DNA from: Rhizobium sp. TH2 | GTDB taxonomy: Bacteria > Pseudomonadota > Alphaproteobacteria > Rhizobiales > Rhizobiaceae | DNA: 64,000 nt | NCBI RefSeq assembly: GCF_024707525.1 | Contig: NZ_CP062231.1 | Location: forward strand, 4,708,501 to 4,772,500 | Direction of reading: 5' to 3' | In this document: one piece after another, positions 34,576-43,189 of the stretch | Position numbering within the stretch: the stretch's first letter is position 1 | Layout of the letters: the number at the start of each line of letters is the position of its first letter | Notes under the pieces: model-generated | The model's database searches: none | What the model was told of the DNA's origin: nothing | What the model saw: only the letters and a program-made list of their open reading frames with translations | Program-made: the position numbers and the translations under genes

Positions 34576-35511
34576 ATGCCGGATACCATTCCAAGCTTCT
34601 TCGTCTATGGCGAACCGGACAGACCGCTCGACGTCGGCTTCATCCATGTCGAGACTGTCATGGAGCGCAAGAATGTGCATCTGGGCCATGTCTGGGCGCA
34701 TAAGCACGACCGGATGGCCCAGGTCACCTTCTGGACGAAAGGGCGCGGGCGCTACTTTCTGGAGGAGTCCGTCTTGGATTTTTCCTCGCCGGCGATCAGC
34801 TTCGTGCCGAGCGGTGTCGTTCACGGTTTCGAGGTCGAACCGGCAAAGACCGACGCCATCGTGGTGTCGATCGCCGATAGCGCTCTTCCCCCCATTCAAA
34901 CCCTCTCCCTGCTGCCGCTCGATCTGCCGGTCATCGTCACCGAGGCTCCGGATAACCCCCTCTGGTTTCGGATTTCCGATATCATGAACCGTATGGCGGA
35001 CGAATATCGCGAAGGCCGGCCGGGTATGGAAAAGATGCTGGCCTCTCTGGCCGCGGCGACGCTCACCGACATCGCCCGCCTCGCCCATGAGCGCCCCTCG
35101 GTTTCCCGGTCGGGGCGACTGGCACTCTCAACCGAGCTGAGACGTCTCGTCGACCGGCATTTCCGGGAGAATTGGGCGATCCAAGCCTATGTCGATACGC
35201 TTGGCACGACGCCGCATCTGCTGGCCAAGGCCTGCCGGGAGGCCTTTGGACTTTCTGTCAAGGAATTCATCAACGAGCGCCGGCTGCTGGAAGCGAAGCG
35301 GCTGCTGCTGTTCACGGTGCGCTCGGTCGAAGACATCGCCTACGAAATCGGCCTCAAGGACGCGGCCTATTTCTCGCGCTTCTTCAAGCACCATGTCGAC
35401 CGTCCGCCGAGCGAATGGCGGCAAGACTACCCGAAGGCGGGGAGCGCGTCCTCTAGCTCGGACGCAACTCTCGCAGCAATGCCGCCAGCCGGTCGTGCTC
35501 GATCGCGCTGA
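34576..35511 (+). CDS. hpaA: AraC/XylS-family activator of the hpa genes
   Basis: 311 aa. The N-terminal cupin-type sensing domain (GHVWAHKHDRMAQVTFWTKG) is followed by a C-terminal AraC domain (TLGTTPHLLAKACREAFGLSV and EDIAYEIGLKDAAYFSRFFK). It is divergent from hpaBC as in E. coli W, where HpaA activates hpaBC with 4-hydroxyphenylacetate. An upstream in-frame TTG (34555) is an alternative start. The last 20 or so residues, after PSEWRQDYPK, are low-complexity and lie antisense to the end of the convergent peptidase gene, overlapping it by 59 bp. Confidence 0.85.
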   Translation: MPDTIPSFFVYGEPDRPLDVGFIHVETVMERKNVHLGHVWAHKHDRMAQVTFWTKGRGRYFLEESVLDFSSPAISFVPSGVVHGFEVEPAKTDAIVVSIADSALPPIQTLSLLPLDLPVIVTEAPDNPLWFRISDIMNRMADEYREGRPGMEKMLASLAAATLTDIARLAHERPSVSRSGRLALSTELRRLVDRHFRENWAIQAYVDTLGTTPHLLAKACREAFGLSVKEFINERRLLEAKRLLLFTVRSVEDIAYEIGLKDAAYFSRFFKHHVDRPPSEWRQDYPKAGSASSSSDATLAAMPPAGRARSR

Positions 35512-36574
35512 TCTTGAAGCGGTCATAAGCCGTGCCGCCCATGTCCTCGGCCGCCAGCATCGCGTTCACCACTGCCTCCTCGACACAGTCGACCGTCGCG
35601 AGATAGACCGGATCCAGCAACTCGTCATTGACCATCTCGACAGCGAGATGACCACCGGACCCGTACAGCATCGGATGTGCATTGGCGGTGGAAAAGGCCA
35701 GGAAGATGTCGCCCGAGTTGTTGCCGCCCGGCGTGCCGTTGCGGCCGATGCCGATCGTGGCCCGGCGCGCGAGCCGCTTCAGCTGGTGCGGCATCATCGG
35801 CAGGTCTGTGGCGATGACGACGATGATCGAGCCACGCTCGAGCATCTGACTCTGCGGCGTGCCATCCTGCATATGCTTGCCGACGGGCACGCCCGCTATG
35901 GTCAGCCAGTCGCGCTGGCCGTGGTTTGCCTGCACCAGGACCCCGACCGTATAGGGCCGGTCGTCGAATTCGATTGTACGAGACGAGGTCCCGGTGCCGC
36001 CCTTGAAACCATAGGCGATCATGCCCGTGCCGCCGCCGCAGTTGCCCTCCTCGACCGGACCGGTCGCGACACTGTCGAGCGCAGCACGGACATCTGCTTC
36101 GGTAAGGTGCAGACCATTGATGTCGTTAAGCACGCCGTCATAGGTCTCGGCGATGACAGGCATGATCCAGAGAAAATCGTCTGTCTGGTAGGTTGAGGCA
36201 TAGCGGTCGATCATCCATTTGACGGTCGCGTGATGTGCCATGCCGACGCCGTGCGTGTTGGTGATGACGACCGGCCCGAGAAAATAGCCGCCATCCTCGA
36301 TCCAGTGGGTGCCGGTCATCTCGCCATTGCCGTTGAAACGATGCGTGCCGGCATAGACGGGGATCGGCGTCTCTGAATGCATGTGCGGCAGGATCGCGGT
36401 GACGCCCGTCCGCACGGGCCGCTTCCGTCCCGATCGGGGTACATCCTCAATGATGGTGCGGAAGCCGACGCCGACCCCCGACACGTCGGTGATCGCATTG
36501 TGTGTGCCCGTGCGGCCGGCAAAGGGTAGTCCAAGGTCGCGGCCGCGCGGCTTGGTCGTGATATTGATTGTCAT
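35453..36574 (-). CDS. P1-family (DmpA-like) self-processing aminopeptidase
   Basis: 373 aa, N-terminal-nucleophile-type peptidase/esterase. Motifs: NAITDVSGVGVG, NGNGEMTGTHWIEDGG, EGNCGGGTGM and, at the cleavage site, RGSIIVVIATD with Gly248-Ser249, matching the Gly249-Ser250 autoprocessing point of DmpA. Members release N-terminal D/L- or beta-amino acids from short peptides and amides. Start ATG at 36574 follows the permease gene stop by 1 bp, so it is co-transcribed with the polyamine-type ABC genes. It may trim an imported peptide-like or amide compound. Confidence 0.87.
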   Translation of the reverse strand: MTINITTKPRGRDLGLPFAGRTGTHNAITDVSGVGVGFRTIIEDVPRSGRKRPVRTGVTAILPHMHSETPIPVYAGTHRFNGNGEMTGTHWIEDGGYFLGPVVITNTHGVGMAHHATVKWMIDRYASTYQTDDFLWIMPVIAETYDGVLNDINGLHLTEADVRAALDSVATGPVEEGNCGGGTGMIAYGFKGGTGTSSRTIEFDDRPYTVGVLVQANHGQRDWLTIAGVPVGKHMQDGTPQSQMLERGSIIVVIATDLPMMPHQLKRLARRATIGIGRNGTPGGNNSGDIFLAFSTANAHPMLYGSGGHLAVEMVNDELLDPVYLATVDCVEEAVVNAMLAAEDMGGTAYDRFKISAIEHDRLAALLRELRPS

Positions 36575-36575
36575 G

Positions 36576-37406
36576 TCATTTCTGCCGGGATCGAAGGTAG
36601 AGGCCGAGCGAGGCCACGAGGAAGGAGAAGGTCAGCATCATCACCGCGATCGCGTTGATCTCCGGTTTGATACCGCGCCGGAGCATGGCGAAGATGAACA
36701 TCGGCAGCGTGGTCACATCGACGCCGGCGATGAAATAGGTGATGACGAGATCATCCATCGAGATGATGAAGGCGAGCAACGCGCCGCCGAGAATCCCCGG
36801 CATGAGCTGCGGCAGTACCACCCTACGCAAGGTGACCCACTCATTGGCGCCGAGGTCGGCCGAGGCATTTTCAAGCGTCCTGTCCATGCCAGAGAGCCGG
36901 GCCGCGACCACGATGAAGACATAGGAGATCAGGAAGGTACACTGGCCGATCACGATGGTCGTGACGCCAAGCCTGATCCCGGCACTGACGAAGAAGATCA
37001 AGAGCGCTATGCCGAGCACGATGTCAGGCATCAGCATCGGCATGAACATCACCACTTGGTAGAAGCGCTTGCCGAGGAAATTGTAGCGATGCAGCGCCAG
37101 CGCGATCGCGGTGCCGAGCACCGTCGAAATGACCGTGGTGAAAAGCGCGATCTTCAGGCTGTTGAGGACTGCGGCGATGAGCTGGTCGGTGGATTCTATA
37201 TAGAGCGCACTCTCCGACACAGTCGTCTTAAGGCCCAGCACCTGCGCATACCACTCCGTCGTGAACCCGCTCCACACCATCATGTTCACCGGATTGGCAT
37301 TGAAGGAATAGAGCGCGATCAGTGCCAGCGGAATGTAGATGAAGGCAAAAAACAGCATTGTGTAAAGGTTGAGACCCGCCTTGAAGAGGCCACGTGAAAA
37401 TTTCAT
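36576..37406 (-). CDS. ABC permease, PotC type
   Basis: Inner-membrane subunit of a spermidine/putrescine-type importer, 276 aa, starting at the ATG at 37406 (preceded by GGGGGGTGGGG). Hydrophobic segments with the binding-protein-dependent transport motif around EWVTLRRVVLPQLMPGILGGALLAF (EAA loop, about residues 180-200). Encoded 10 bp after the PotB-type gene and 1 bp before the peptidase gene. Ligand unknown: polyamine, amine or opine-like. Confidence 0.87.
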   Translation of the reverse strand: MKFSRGLFKAGLNLYTMLFFAFIYIPLALIALYSFNANPVNMMVWSGFTTEWYAQVLGLKTTVSESALYIESTDQLIAAVLNSLKIALFTTVISTVLGTAIALALHRYNFLGKRFYQVVMFMPMLMPDIVLGIALLIFFVSAGIRLGVTTIVIGQCTFLISYVFIVVAARLSGMDRTLENASADLGANEWVTLRRVVLPQLMPGILGGALLAFIISMDDLVITYFIAGVDVTTLPMFIFAMLRRGIKPEINAIAVMMLTFSFLVASLGLYLRSRQK

Positions 37407-37416
37407 CCCCACCCCC

Positions 37417-38316
37417 CTATCGCGCAAGCGCCGCGGTGGCATTTCGCCGGCCGGAAAGGATGACATGGGCGAAGAGCAGTACCAGCATGACAGCCATGAC
37501 CATCATGGCCAGCGCCGAGCCGAAGGGCCAGTTTCGCGCCGACAGAAACTGCGCCTCGATGAGATTGCCGAGCATCATCACCTTGGCGCCCCCGAGCACG
37601 GCTGGCACGACGAAGTTTCCGAGTGCAGGAATGAAGACGATAATCGAACCGCCGACAATGCCTGGCGTCGTCAACGGCAGCACGATGCGAGAGAACGTGC
37701 GAATCGGGCCGGCGCCGAGATCGAGCGAGGCCTGCACCAGCCGCCAATCGAGCTTCTCGATGCTGGCATAAACAGGCATGAACATGAAGGGGATGAAGAC
37801 ATAGACCATGCCGAGGATGATTGCGCCGTCTGTATAGATCATCTCCAGCGGCCGCGAGATCGCACCAGCCGACATCAGCGTCTCGTTGACCAGGCCGGTG
37901 GGACGCAGGATCATCACCCAGACGAAGAGGCGCACGATCAGGCTCGAGAAGAAGGGCAGTGTGATCAGGAACAGGCAGAAATTTTTCCATTTCTCGGGCA
38001 ACCGGCTGATATGGAAAGCCGCGGGGTAGCAGACCAGCAGCGTGCAGATCACCGTCAGGACCGCGATCTTCACCGAACGCAGGAAGATCGCGATATAGAC
38101 CGGATCGAATTCCTCGAAGGCCGGATCGGCGAAACCGAGGATGCGGCCGTAATTGTGCGGATACCAGGTCCATTCGACGCCGCCATAGAGGCCTGGCGCC
38201 AGGAAGCTGGTGACCACCATGATGCCGAGCGGCACGGCGAAGAAGACGAGAAGGAACAGCGAAACCGGGCCGAGCAGGATTCCGAGCTGCAGACGCCTTT
38301 GGCTGGCGATACCCAT
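37417..38316 (-). CDS. ABC permease, PotB type
   Basis: 299 aa, partner of the PotC-type permease. About six hydrophobic segments; the EAA loop is seen as ASLDLGAGPIRTFSRIVLPLTTPGIVGG (about residues 190-217). The ATG overlaps the ATPase gene stop by one base (TGATG). The longer alternative frame on the same strand that overlaps it is a shadow. Confidence 0.88.
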   Translation of the reverse strand: MGIASQRRLQLGILLGPVSLFLLVFFAVPLGIMVVTSFLAPGLYGGVEWTWYPHNYGRILGFADPAFEEFDPVYIAIFLRSVKIAVLTVICTLLVCYPAAFHISRLPEKWKNFCLFLITLPFFSSLIVRLFVWVMILRPTGLVNETLMSAGAISRPLEMIYTDGAIILGMVYVFIPFMFMPVYASIEKLDWRLVQASLDLGAGPIRTFSRIVLPLTTPGIVGGSIIVFIPALGNFVVPAVLGGAKVMMLGNLIEAQFLSARNWPFGSALAMMVMAVMLVLLFAHVILSGRRNATAALAR

Positions 38317-39407
38317 CAGGCAGCCTTCCTCTCAGTGATGATGTGGACGGTCGCGGGATCGTAATACCAGCGCGCCGACTGGCCGGTTTCGATGGCGCCG
38401 ACAGCATTGCTTTGCGACGCCGGCACCTGCGCCATCAGCCTGCGCCCGCCTGTTGTGCGACCGAAAAGCTCAAAGGCTGAGCCAACGAAGACCACCTGCT
38501 CGACGGTAACATCGAGCGACGGCGCATCGTCGGTAGGTGACGCCAGGGAGAACTGCTCGGGCCGGATCAATGCCGTGGCCCCGGTTGCGGCGCCTGCGGT
38601 AGCGGGCCAGTGCCGTATGGTCACGCCCTCGGCGGTTCTGAAATCCTGTCCATCCACCTGTCCCTCGAAAAGATTGCTAGCCCCGATGAAGCTCGCGACG
38701 AAGGTGCTGACCGGCTTGTCATAGACATGACGCGGCGCGTCGAGTTGCTGGATACGTCCATCGGCCAACACCGCGACGCGGTCCGACATAGTCAGCGCTT
38801 CCTGCTGGTCATGTGTCACAAAGATGAAGGTGATGCCGAGTTCGTGCTGCAGCGTTTTGAGTTCGAGCTGCATCGCCTCGCGCAGATTCTTGTCGAGCGC
38901 CGACAACGGCTCGTCGAGCAATAGCACTTTCGGCCGCGCGACGATGGCGCGGGCGAGCGCCACGCGCTGCTGTTGGCCGCCGGAGAGTTGTCGCGGCAGT
39001 CGTCCCTCCATACCGTCGAGACCCACCATTTGGAGAACCGCGCGCACTCGCTCGGTCCGTTCGGCCTTTGCGACGCCGGCCACATCCAGCGCATAGGCCG
39101 CGTTCTCGCCCACCGTGAGATGCGGAAACAGCGCGTAGTTCTGGAACACCGTATTGACCGGGCGGCGATAGGGCGGCCGGTCAGTCATGTCCTCGCCGTC
39201 GATCTCGATTCTGCCGGCGTCGAGATCGACAAAGCCGCTGATCGCCTGCAGAAGCGTGGTTTTACCGCATCCTGAAGGCCCAAGCAGCGTGATGAATTCA
39301 TTGCGGCCGATATCGAGGTCGACGCCGTCAAGCGCTGTAACCTGCCGTCCTTCGGGCGTCGAAAAAGCTTTGGCGGCCGAGACCAGCCGCACGATCGCAT
39401 CTCGCAT
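38316..39407 (-). CDS. ABC ATPase, PotA type
   Basis: 363 aa. Walker A GPSGCGKT (about 44-51), signature LSGGQQQRVALARA, Walker B VLLLDEPLSALD, H-loop FVTHDQQEA, then a C-terminal TOBE-type regulatory domain (about 240-360). All catalytic motifs are intact. Start ATG at 39407 with GGGGAA upstream; first gene of the minus-strand transporter operon, divergent from the binding-protein gene at 39573. Confidence 0.9.
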   Translation of the reverse strand: MRDAIVRLVSAAKAFSTPEGRQVTALDGVDLDIGRNEFITLLGPSGCGKTTLLQAISGFVDLDAGRIEIDGEDMTDRPPYRRPVNTVFQNYALFPHLTVGENAAYALDVAGVAKAERTERVRAVLQMVGLDGMEGRLPRQLSGGQQQRVALARAIVARPKVLLLDEPLSALDKNLREAMQLELKTLQHELGITFIFVTHDQQEALTMSDRVAVLADGRIQQLDAPRHVYDKPVSTFVASFIGASNLFEGQVDGQDFRTAEGVTIRHWPATAGAATGATALIRPEQFSLASPTDDAPSLDVTVEQVVFVGSAFELFGRTTGGRRLMAQVPASQSNAVGAIETGQSARWYYDPATVHIITERKAA

Positions 39408-39572
39408 AAGTCGTTCCCCAAAAATGTTATTAAATTAACTCTTGCGCGATTTGGATATGTTGATATCATTTTTTCGTACAAGTCAACGCCCGGACGGCAC
39501 GCTGTTTCAGTGTTCCAAGACGCTGGATGGCGAGGACCCGACGGGACGAAAATTCCGACAAGGGGAACCGAC

Positions 39573-40622
39573 ATGACGATTTTTCAAGGCGCCATCAGGC
39601 GCCTCCGCATTCTTGCGATCAGCGCACTGATCCTGCCCGCCGGCAGCGTGGTCGCCCAGGAACTCAACATTTATAACTGGGGCGAATACATCAATCCCGC
39701 GGTGCTCAAGAAATTCGAGGAAGAGACCAAGATCAAGGTCAACCTCTCGACCTACTCCTCCAACGAGGAGATGCTGGCCAAGATCCAGGGCGGCGCGACG
39801 GGATACGATATCGTCTTCCCGTCGGTGCATATGCAGGACATCATGGCCAAGCTCGAGCTGCTCGAGAAGACCGATATCAACACCTATGAAGGCTTCAGGA
39901 ATATCGACCCGACATTCCTGCGCGCGAAAAGCGACCCTAATGGCGAATATTGCCTGCCCTACGCCTTCGGCACGGTCGGCATTCTCTATAACCGCAAGGT
40001 GCTCGGCAAGGACATCACAGGCTGGAAGGACCTGATCGAGACGGTCAAGGCGAAGAATCTGAAATTCACCCTGCTCGACGACATGCGCGAAGTGCTGGGC
40101 GTCGGCCTGATGCTCAACGGCCACAAGGTCAATTCCACCGATCCGGCCGAATTGCAGCAGGCGGCCGATACCGTCATCGCCATGAAACCCTATGTCGCGG
40201 CGTTCACCTATGATTCGCGGCCGATGGTGCAATCCGGGGATGTTGCCGCAGCCCACTTCTTCGTTGGTGCGATGGTCGATGTATTCGGCAACCCCAAGGA
40301 TCTCGGCTATGTGATCCCCGAGGAAGGCGCCACCATGTATCAGGAGGACATGTGCGTTCTGAAGACCGCGCCGAACAAGGAGAATGCGATCAAGTTCATG
40401 CAATTCTACACCAAGCCGGAAATCGCAGCGCTCAATGTCTCGCAGCAGACCAATGGCACAGCCAATGTGCCGGGACGCCAATTGACGCCCGATAACATCA
40501 AGAATAGCAAGGAAATCAATCCGACGGACGACACGATGAAGCGGCTGCAGATATTCGAGGATATCGGCGCCGGCCTCCGTCAGGTCGACCGCGCTTGGAC
40601 CAAGGTCAAGACCGCACAGTAA
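39573..40622 (+). CDS. Periplasmic binding protein, PotD/PotF type
   Basis: Extracytoplasmic receptor, 349 aa. Signal peptide RRLRILAISALILPAGSVVAQ, then the family start ELNIYNWGEYINPAVLKKFEEE. The middle reads IVFPSVHMQDIMAKL and FGTVGILYNRK, typical of polyamine receptors. ATG at 39573 has AAGGGGA upstream. It is split from its permease/ATPase genes by the 165-bp divergent region 39408-39572, which contains AT-rich sequence (39424-39442) suitable for regulation. Confidence 0.88.
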   Translation: MTIFQGAIRRLRILAISALILPAGSVVAQELNIYNWGEYINPAVLKKFEEETKIKVNLSTYSSNEEMLAKIQGGATGYDIVFPSVHMQDIMAKLELLEKTDINTYEGFRNIDPTFLRAKSDPNGEYCLPYAFGTVGILYNRKVLGKDITGWKDLIETVKAKNLKFTLLDDMREVLGVGLMLNGHKVNSTDPAELQQAADTVIAMKPYVAAFTYDSRPMVQSGDVAAAHFFVGAMVDVFGNPKDLGYVIPEEGATMYQEDMCVLKTAPNKENAIKFMQFYTKPEIAALNVSQQTNGTANVPGRQLTPDNIKNSKEINPTDDTMKRLQIFEDIGAGLRQVDRAWTKVKTAQ

Positions 40623-40680
40623 GCAAAATCATGGCCTCTCTGCCCGCGCCACCGGGCGGAGAGTTTCCCGGAGAACCAGA

Positions 40681-41538
40681 TTGTCGAAGGAACTTCACAA
40701 GCGCCTGCAAGACGCGGATATGCGCAAGTCGAAATCCGACAAGCTGATCGCCAATTATTTCGAACGCAACCTCGCCGAGCTTCCCTTCGAGACCGCCAAG
40801 TCCATCGCAGCGCGGCTGGAAATCTCCCAGATGACGGTCGGGCGTTATCTCCGCCGCCTCGGCTTCGATGGCCTCGACGAGATGAAGGCGGCACTCCGCC
40901 GCGGTAACCGTTCCAATCCTGCCTGGCAGGTCAAGGGATCGATGGACCGGTTCCAGCAGGACCTCCGAGACGGCAAGTTCCTCGCCGGCCTCCTGCAGCA
41001 GCAGGTCGAAAACCTCGGCCGCATCTATGAGCTGACGACCTCGCCCGAATGGCAGAAAACGATCGAAGCTCTGATTTCCGCCAGCGAGATCTATGTCGCC
41101 GCCTACCAGAATGTCCGCGGCATCGCCCAATATTTCGCGTCTCAGCTTTCCTACACGAGGTCGCGCGTCCAGTTCATGGATGGCTTGAACGGCACCTATG
41201 CCGAACTGCTCGACGGCTCGGTCGAAGGCCGCGTCCTCTTCCTGCACGACGTCCGCCGCTTCGCCGCCAAGGCTCGCCCACTGGCTGAAGAAGCGCGCCG
41301 CGCCGGCGTCAAGGTCATCCTGCTCACCGACGAATTCTGCCCCTGGGCCGAAGAAGCCTCCGACATCGCCCTCGTCGTCCCGGGCTCGCACGGCCCGCTG
41401 TGGGATGGCGCAGCGACGATGACCGCGGTCATGGATCTCATGCTATCGAACATCATCGTGCTCATGGGCAACGAGGTCGACGAGCGCGTGCAACTGCTGA
41501 CCCGGCTGCAGGACGTGTTCGGCGATTTCGAGAGCTGA
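40681..41538 (+). CDS. RpiR-family transcriptional regulator
   Basis: 285 aa: N-terminal HTH (residues about 1-75, with KSIAARLEISQMTVGRYLRRLGF) and a C-terminal SIS-fold domain (about 110-270). The start appears to be TTG at 40681 with CGGAGA six bases upstream, since the residues before the next ATG match the family's N-terminal helix. Encoded 58 bp after the binding-protein gene, so it probably regulates the importer in response to a small ligand. RpiR members usually sense sugar phosphates, but amine-pathway members exist. Confidence 0.82.
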   Translation: MSKELHKRLQDADMRKSKSDKLIANYFERNLAELPFETAKSIAARLEISQMTVGRYLRRLGFDGLDEMKAALRRGNRSNPAWQVKGSMDRFQQDLRDGKFLAGLLQQQVENLGRIYELTTSPEWQKTIEALISASEIYVAAYQNVRGIAQYFASQLSYTRSRVQFMDGLNGTYAELLDGSVEGRVLFLHDVRRFAAKARPLAEEARRAGVKVILLTDEFCPWAEEASDIALVVPGSHGPLWDGAATMTAVMDLMLSNIIVLMGNEVDERVQLLTRLQDVFGDFES

Positions 41539-41569
41539 TTGATCCGCCGGACGGCGAAGCCGCTTCGGG

Positions 41570-41881
41570 TCACGCCACGCGCACGACCAGGCCGTCGAGA
41601 GATGGGTTGGCAATGATCTGGCATGACAAACGACTGCCATCCATCTTGCCGGCTTCGGTGATCTCGAGCATGTCGTCTTCGCTGCCCTCGGCGGCACCGA
41701 CCGCGTCACGCCATTCGTCCTCGACGACGACGTGGCAGGTGGCGCAGGAGAGACATCCTCCGCATTCGCCGACGACGCCGGGGACATTGTTGAAGACGGC
41801 CGCCGTCATCAGGTTGGTGCCGTCCTTAATTTCGGCGGAAATCCGCTGACCGTTTTTCAGGATCCAGGTGATCTGAGCCAT
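41570..41881 (-). CDS. [2Fe-2S] ferredoxin, putidaredoxin/adrenodoxin type
   Basis: 103 aa electron carrier for the P450. Cluster ligands fit the C-x5-C-x2-C-x37-C pattern: Cys40, Cys46, Cys49 and Cys87; Cys43 is an extra cysteine. The real start is MAQITWILKN at 41881 with AAGGA eight bases upstream; upstream in-frame codons belong to the ligase gene region. Third gene of the P450-ligase-ferredoxin operon. No ferredoxin reductase is encoded in the window, so reduction must come from elsewhere. Confidence 0.9.
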   Translation of the reverse strand: MAQITWILKNGQRISAEIKDGTNLMTAAVFNNVPGVVGECGGCLSCATCHVVVEDEWRDAVGAAEGSEDDMLEITEAGKMDGSRLSCQIIANPSLDGLVVRVA

Positions 41882-41891
41882 GGCAAAATCC

Positions 41892-43169
41892 TTAGACGTA
41901 ATGGATGTAGAAATCGCGGCGGGCATCATCGTCTTCGAGCTTGCCAACCTTCTCGATCTCGTCGCGCTTGATGAAGATGTGGTTCTCGCAGAGCAGGCGG
42001 CCGACGGCATCCATCAGCACGCCATCCGTCTCCAGCTCGTCGAGCGCTTCGCCAAGCGTGTCCGGCACGCCGTCCACGGCGTCATGCGCCGTCATGCAGT
42101 CGGCGGTTTCGCGCGGCGGCAGCGGGTATTTGTTCACATAGCCCAACCGGGCGGCCTGCAACGTCGTGGCCACCAGCGTATAGGGATTGGAAGCGCCATC
42201 GCCCATGCGGTGTTCGAGCCGCGCCTTGGGGCCGCGCTCGGCCGAGATGCGCGTCGTCACGCCGCGATGGTCTCCGCCCCAGTTCCGCCAATAGCCCGAA
42301 AGCGACGACGGACGGAGCCGCTGATAGGAATTGATGGTGGGTGCCGCCAGCGCCGACATCGAGCGATGGTGATGCATCAGGCCGGCGATCGCGCCCTCCG
42401 CGACCGGGCTCAGGCGATCGGGCTCGCCGACCGCATTGTTGCCCTGCTTGTCCTTGAACGAGAAATTGACATGCAGGCCGCTACCGCCCTTGGCGAGGAT
42501 CGGCTTCGGCATGAAGGTCAGCACGATGCCGAATTCGAGTGCCGTCTCGCGCGCCAGCTGGCGGAACAGGAAATTGTCATCGACCGCCTTGAGCGCCTTG
42601 TCATATGTCAGCGTGAACTCGAATTGCGGCGTGTCGAATTCCGAGGTCATGGAGTCGATATTGAAGCCGCGCGCCGTTGCCCGCTCCCAGATCGCCTGCG
42701 TGAAACCGCGCGGATCGGCGAAGGGGCCGGTCGAATAGACATAGGCCTTGGGCGTGTCATAGGGCACGAGGCTGCCATCGGCATTCTGCTGGAATGCGAA
42801 GGCCTCTAGCTCCAGCCCGATCATCGGCTCGAAGCCAAGCTCCTGCCAGTCCTTGATCGCCCGCTTGAGAGCATGGCGGCCGCAGGCCCCGAACGGACTA
42901 CCTTCCTCCCAGAGATCACCAACCACGACTCGCGTGCCGGGCAGCCAGTCAGCACGGATGTCTTCGCCGCGATAGCGGATCTCGATGTCGGGCAGATTTT
43001 CGAGAACCTTCGATCCCGGTGCCGGGATCAGGTCCTTGTCATAAGTCACCCCGAAAGTGGACTGACAGATGCGGGTAGCGCCGTCGCCGATCTTCGAAGG
43101 CGGCAGGAACTTGCCGCGCGCCAGATTGAGGTGATCGCAGAACAAGACTCTCAACCGATCCTGTGTCAT
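41892..43169 (-). CDS. Glutamine synthetase-family ligase (gamma-glutamyl-amine synthetase-like)
   Basis: 425 aa. Recognised blocks: MIGLELEAFAFQ (metal-binding Glu), GSGLHVNFSFKD, APTINSYQRLRPSSLSG and EHRMGDGASNPYTLVA. The context of P450, ferredoxin and amidotransferase genes points to gamma-glutamylation of an amine, not ammonia assimilation. Glutamine-synthetase-like genes also accompany P450 genes in mycobacterial morpholine/piperidine clusters. Start ATG 43169 with AAAGGGA upstream. It is only distantly similar to the ligase at 11448-12797. Confidence 0.83.
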   Translation of the reverse strand: MTQDRLRVLFCDHLNLARGKFLPPSKIGDGATRICQSTFGVTYDKDLIPAPGSKVLENLPDIEIRYRGEDIRADWLPGTRVVVGDLWEEGSPFGACGRHALKRAIKDWQELGFEPMIGLELEAFAFQQNADGSLVPYDTPKAYVYSTGPFADPRGFTQAIWERATARGFNIDSMTSEFDTPQFEFTLTYDKALKAVDDNFLFRQLARETALEFGIVLTFMPKPILAKGGSGLHVNFSFKDKQGNNAVGEPDRLSPVAEGAIAGLMHHHRSMSALAAPTINSYQRLRPSSLSGYWRNWGGDHRGVTTRISAERGPKARLEHRMGDGASNPYTLVATTLQAARLGYVNKYPLPPRETADCMTAHDAVDGVPDTLGEALDELETDGVLMDAVGRLLCENHIFIKRDEIEKVGKLEDDDARRDFYIHYV

Positions 43170-43189
43170 GGCATGTTCCCTTTTTGTTT

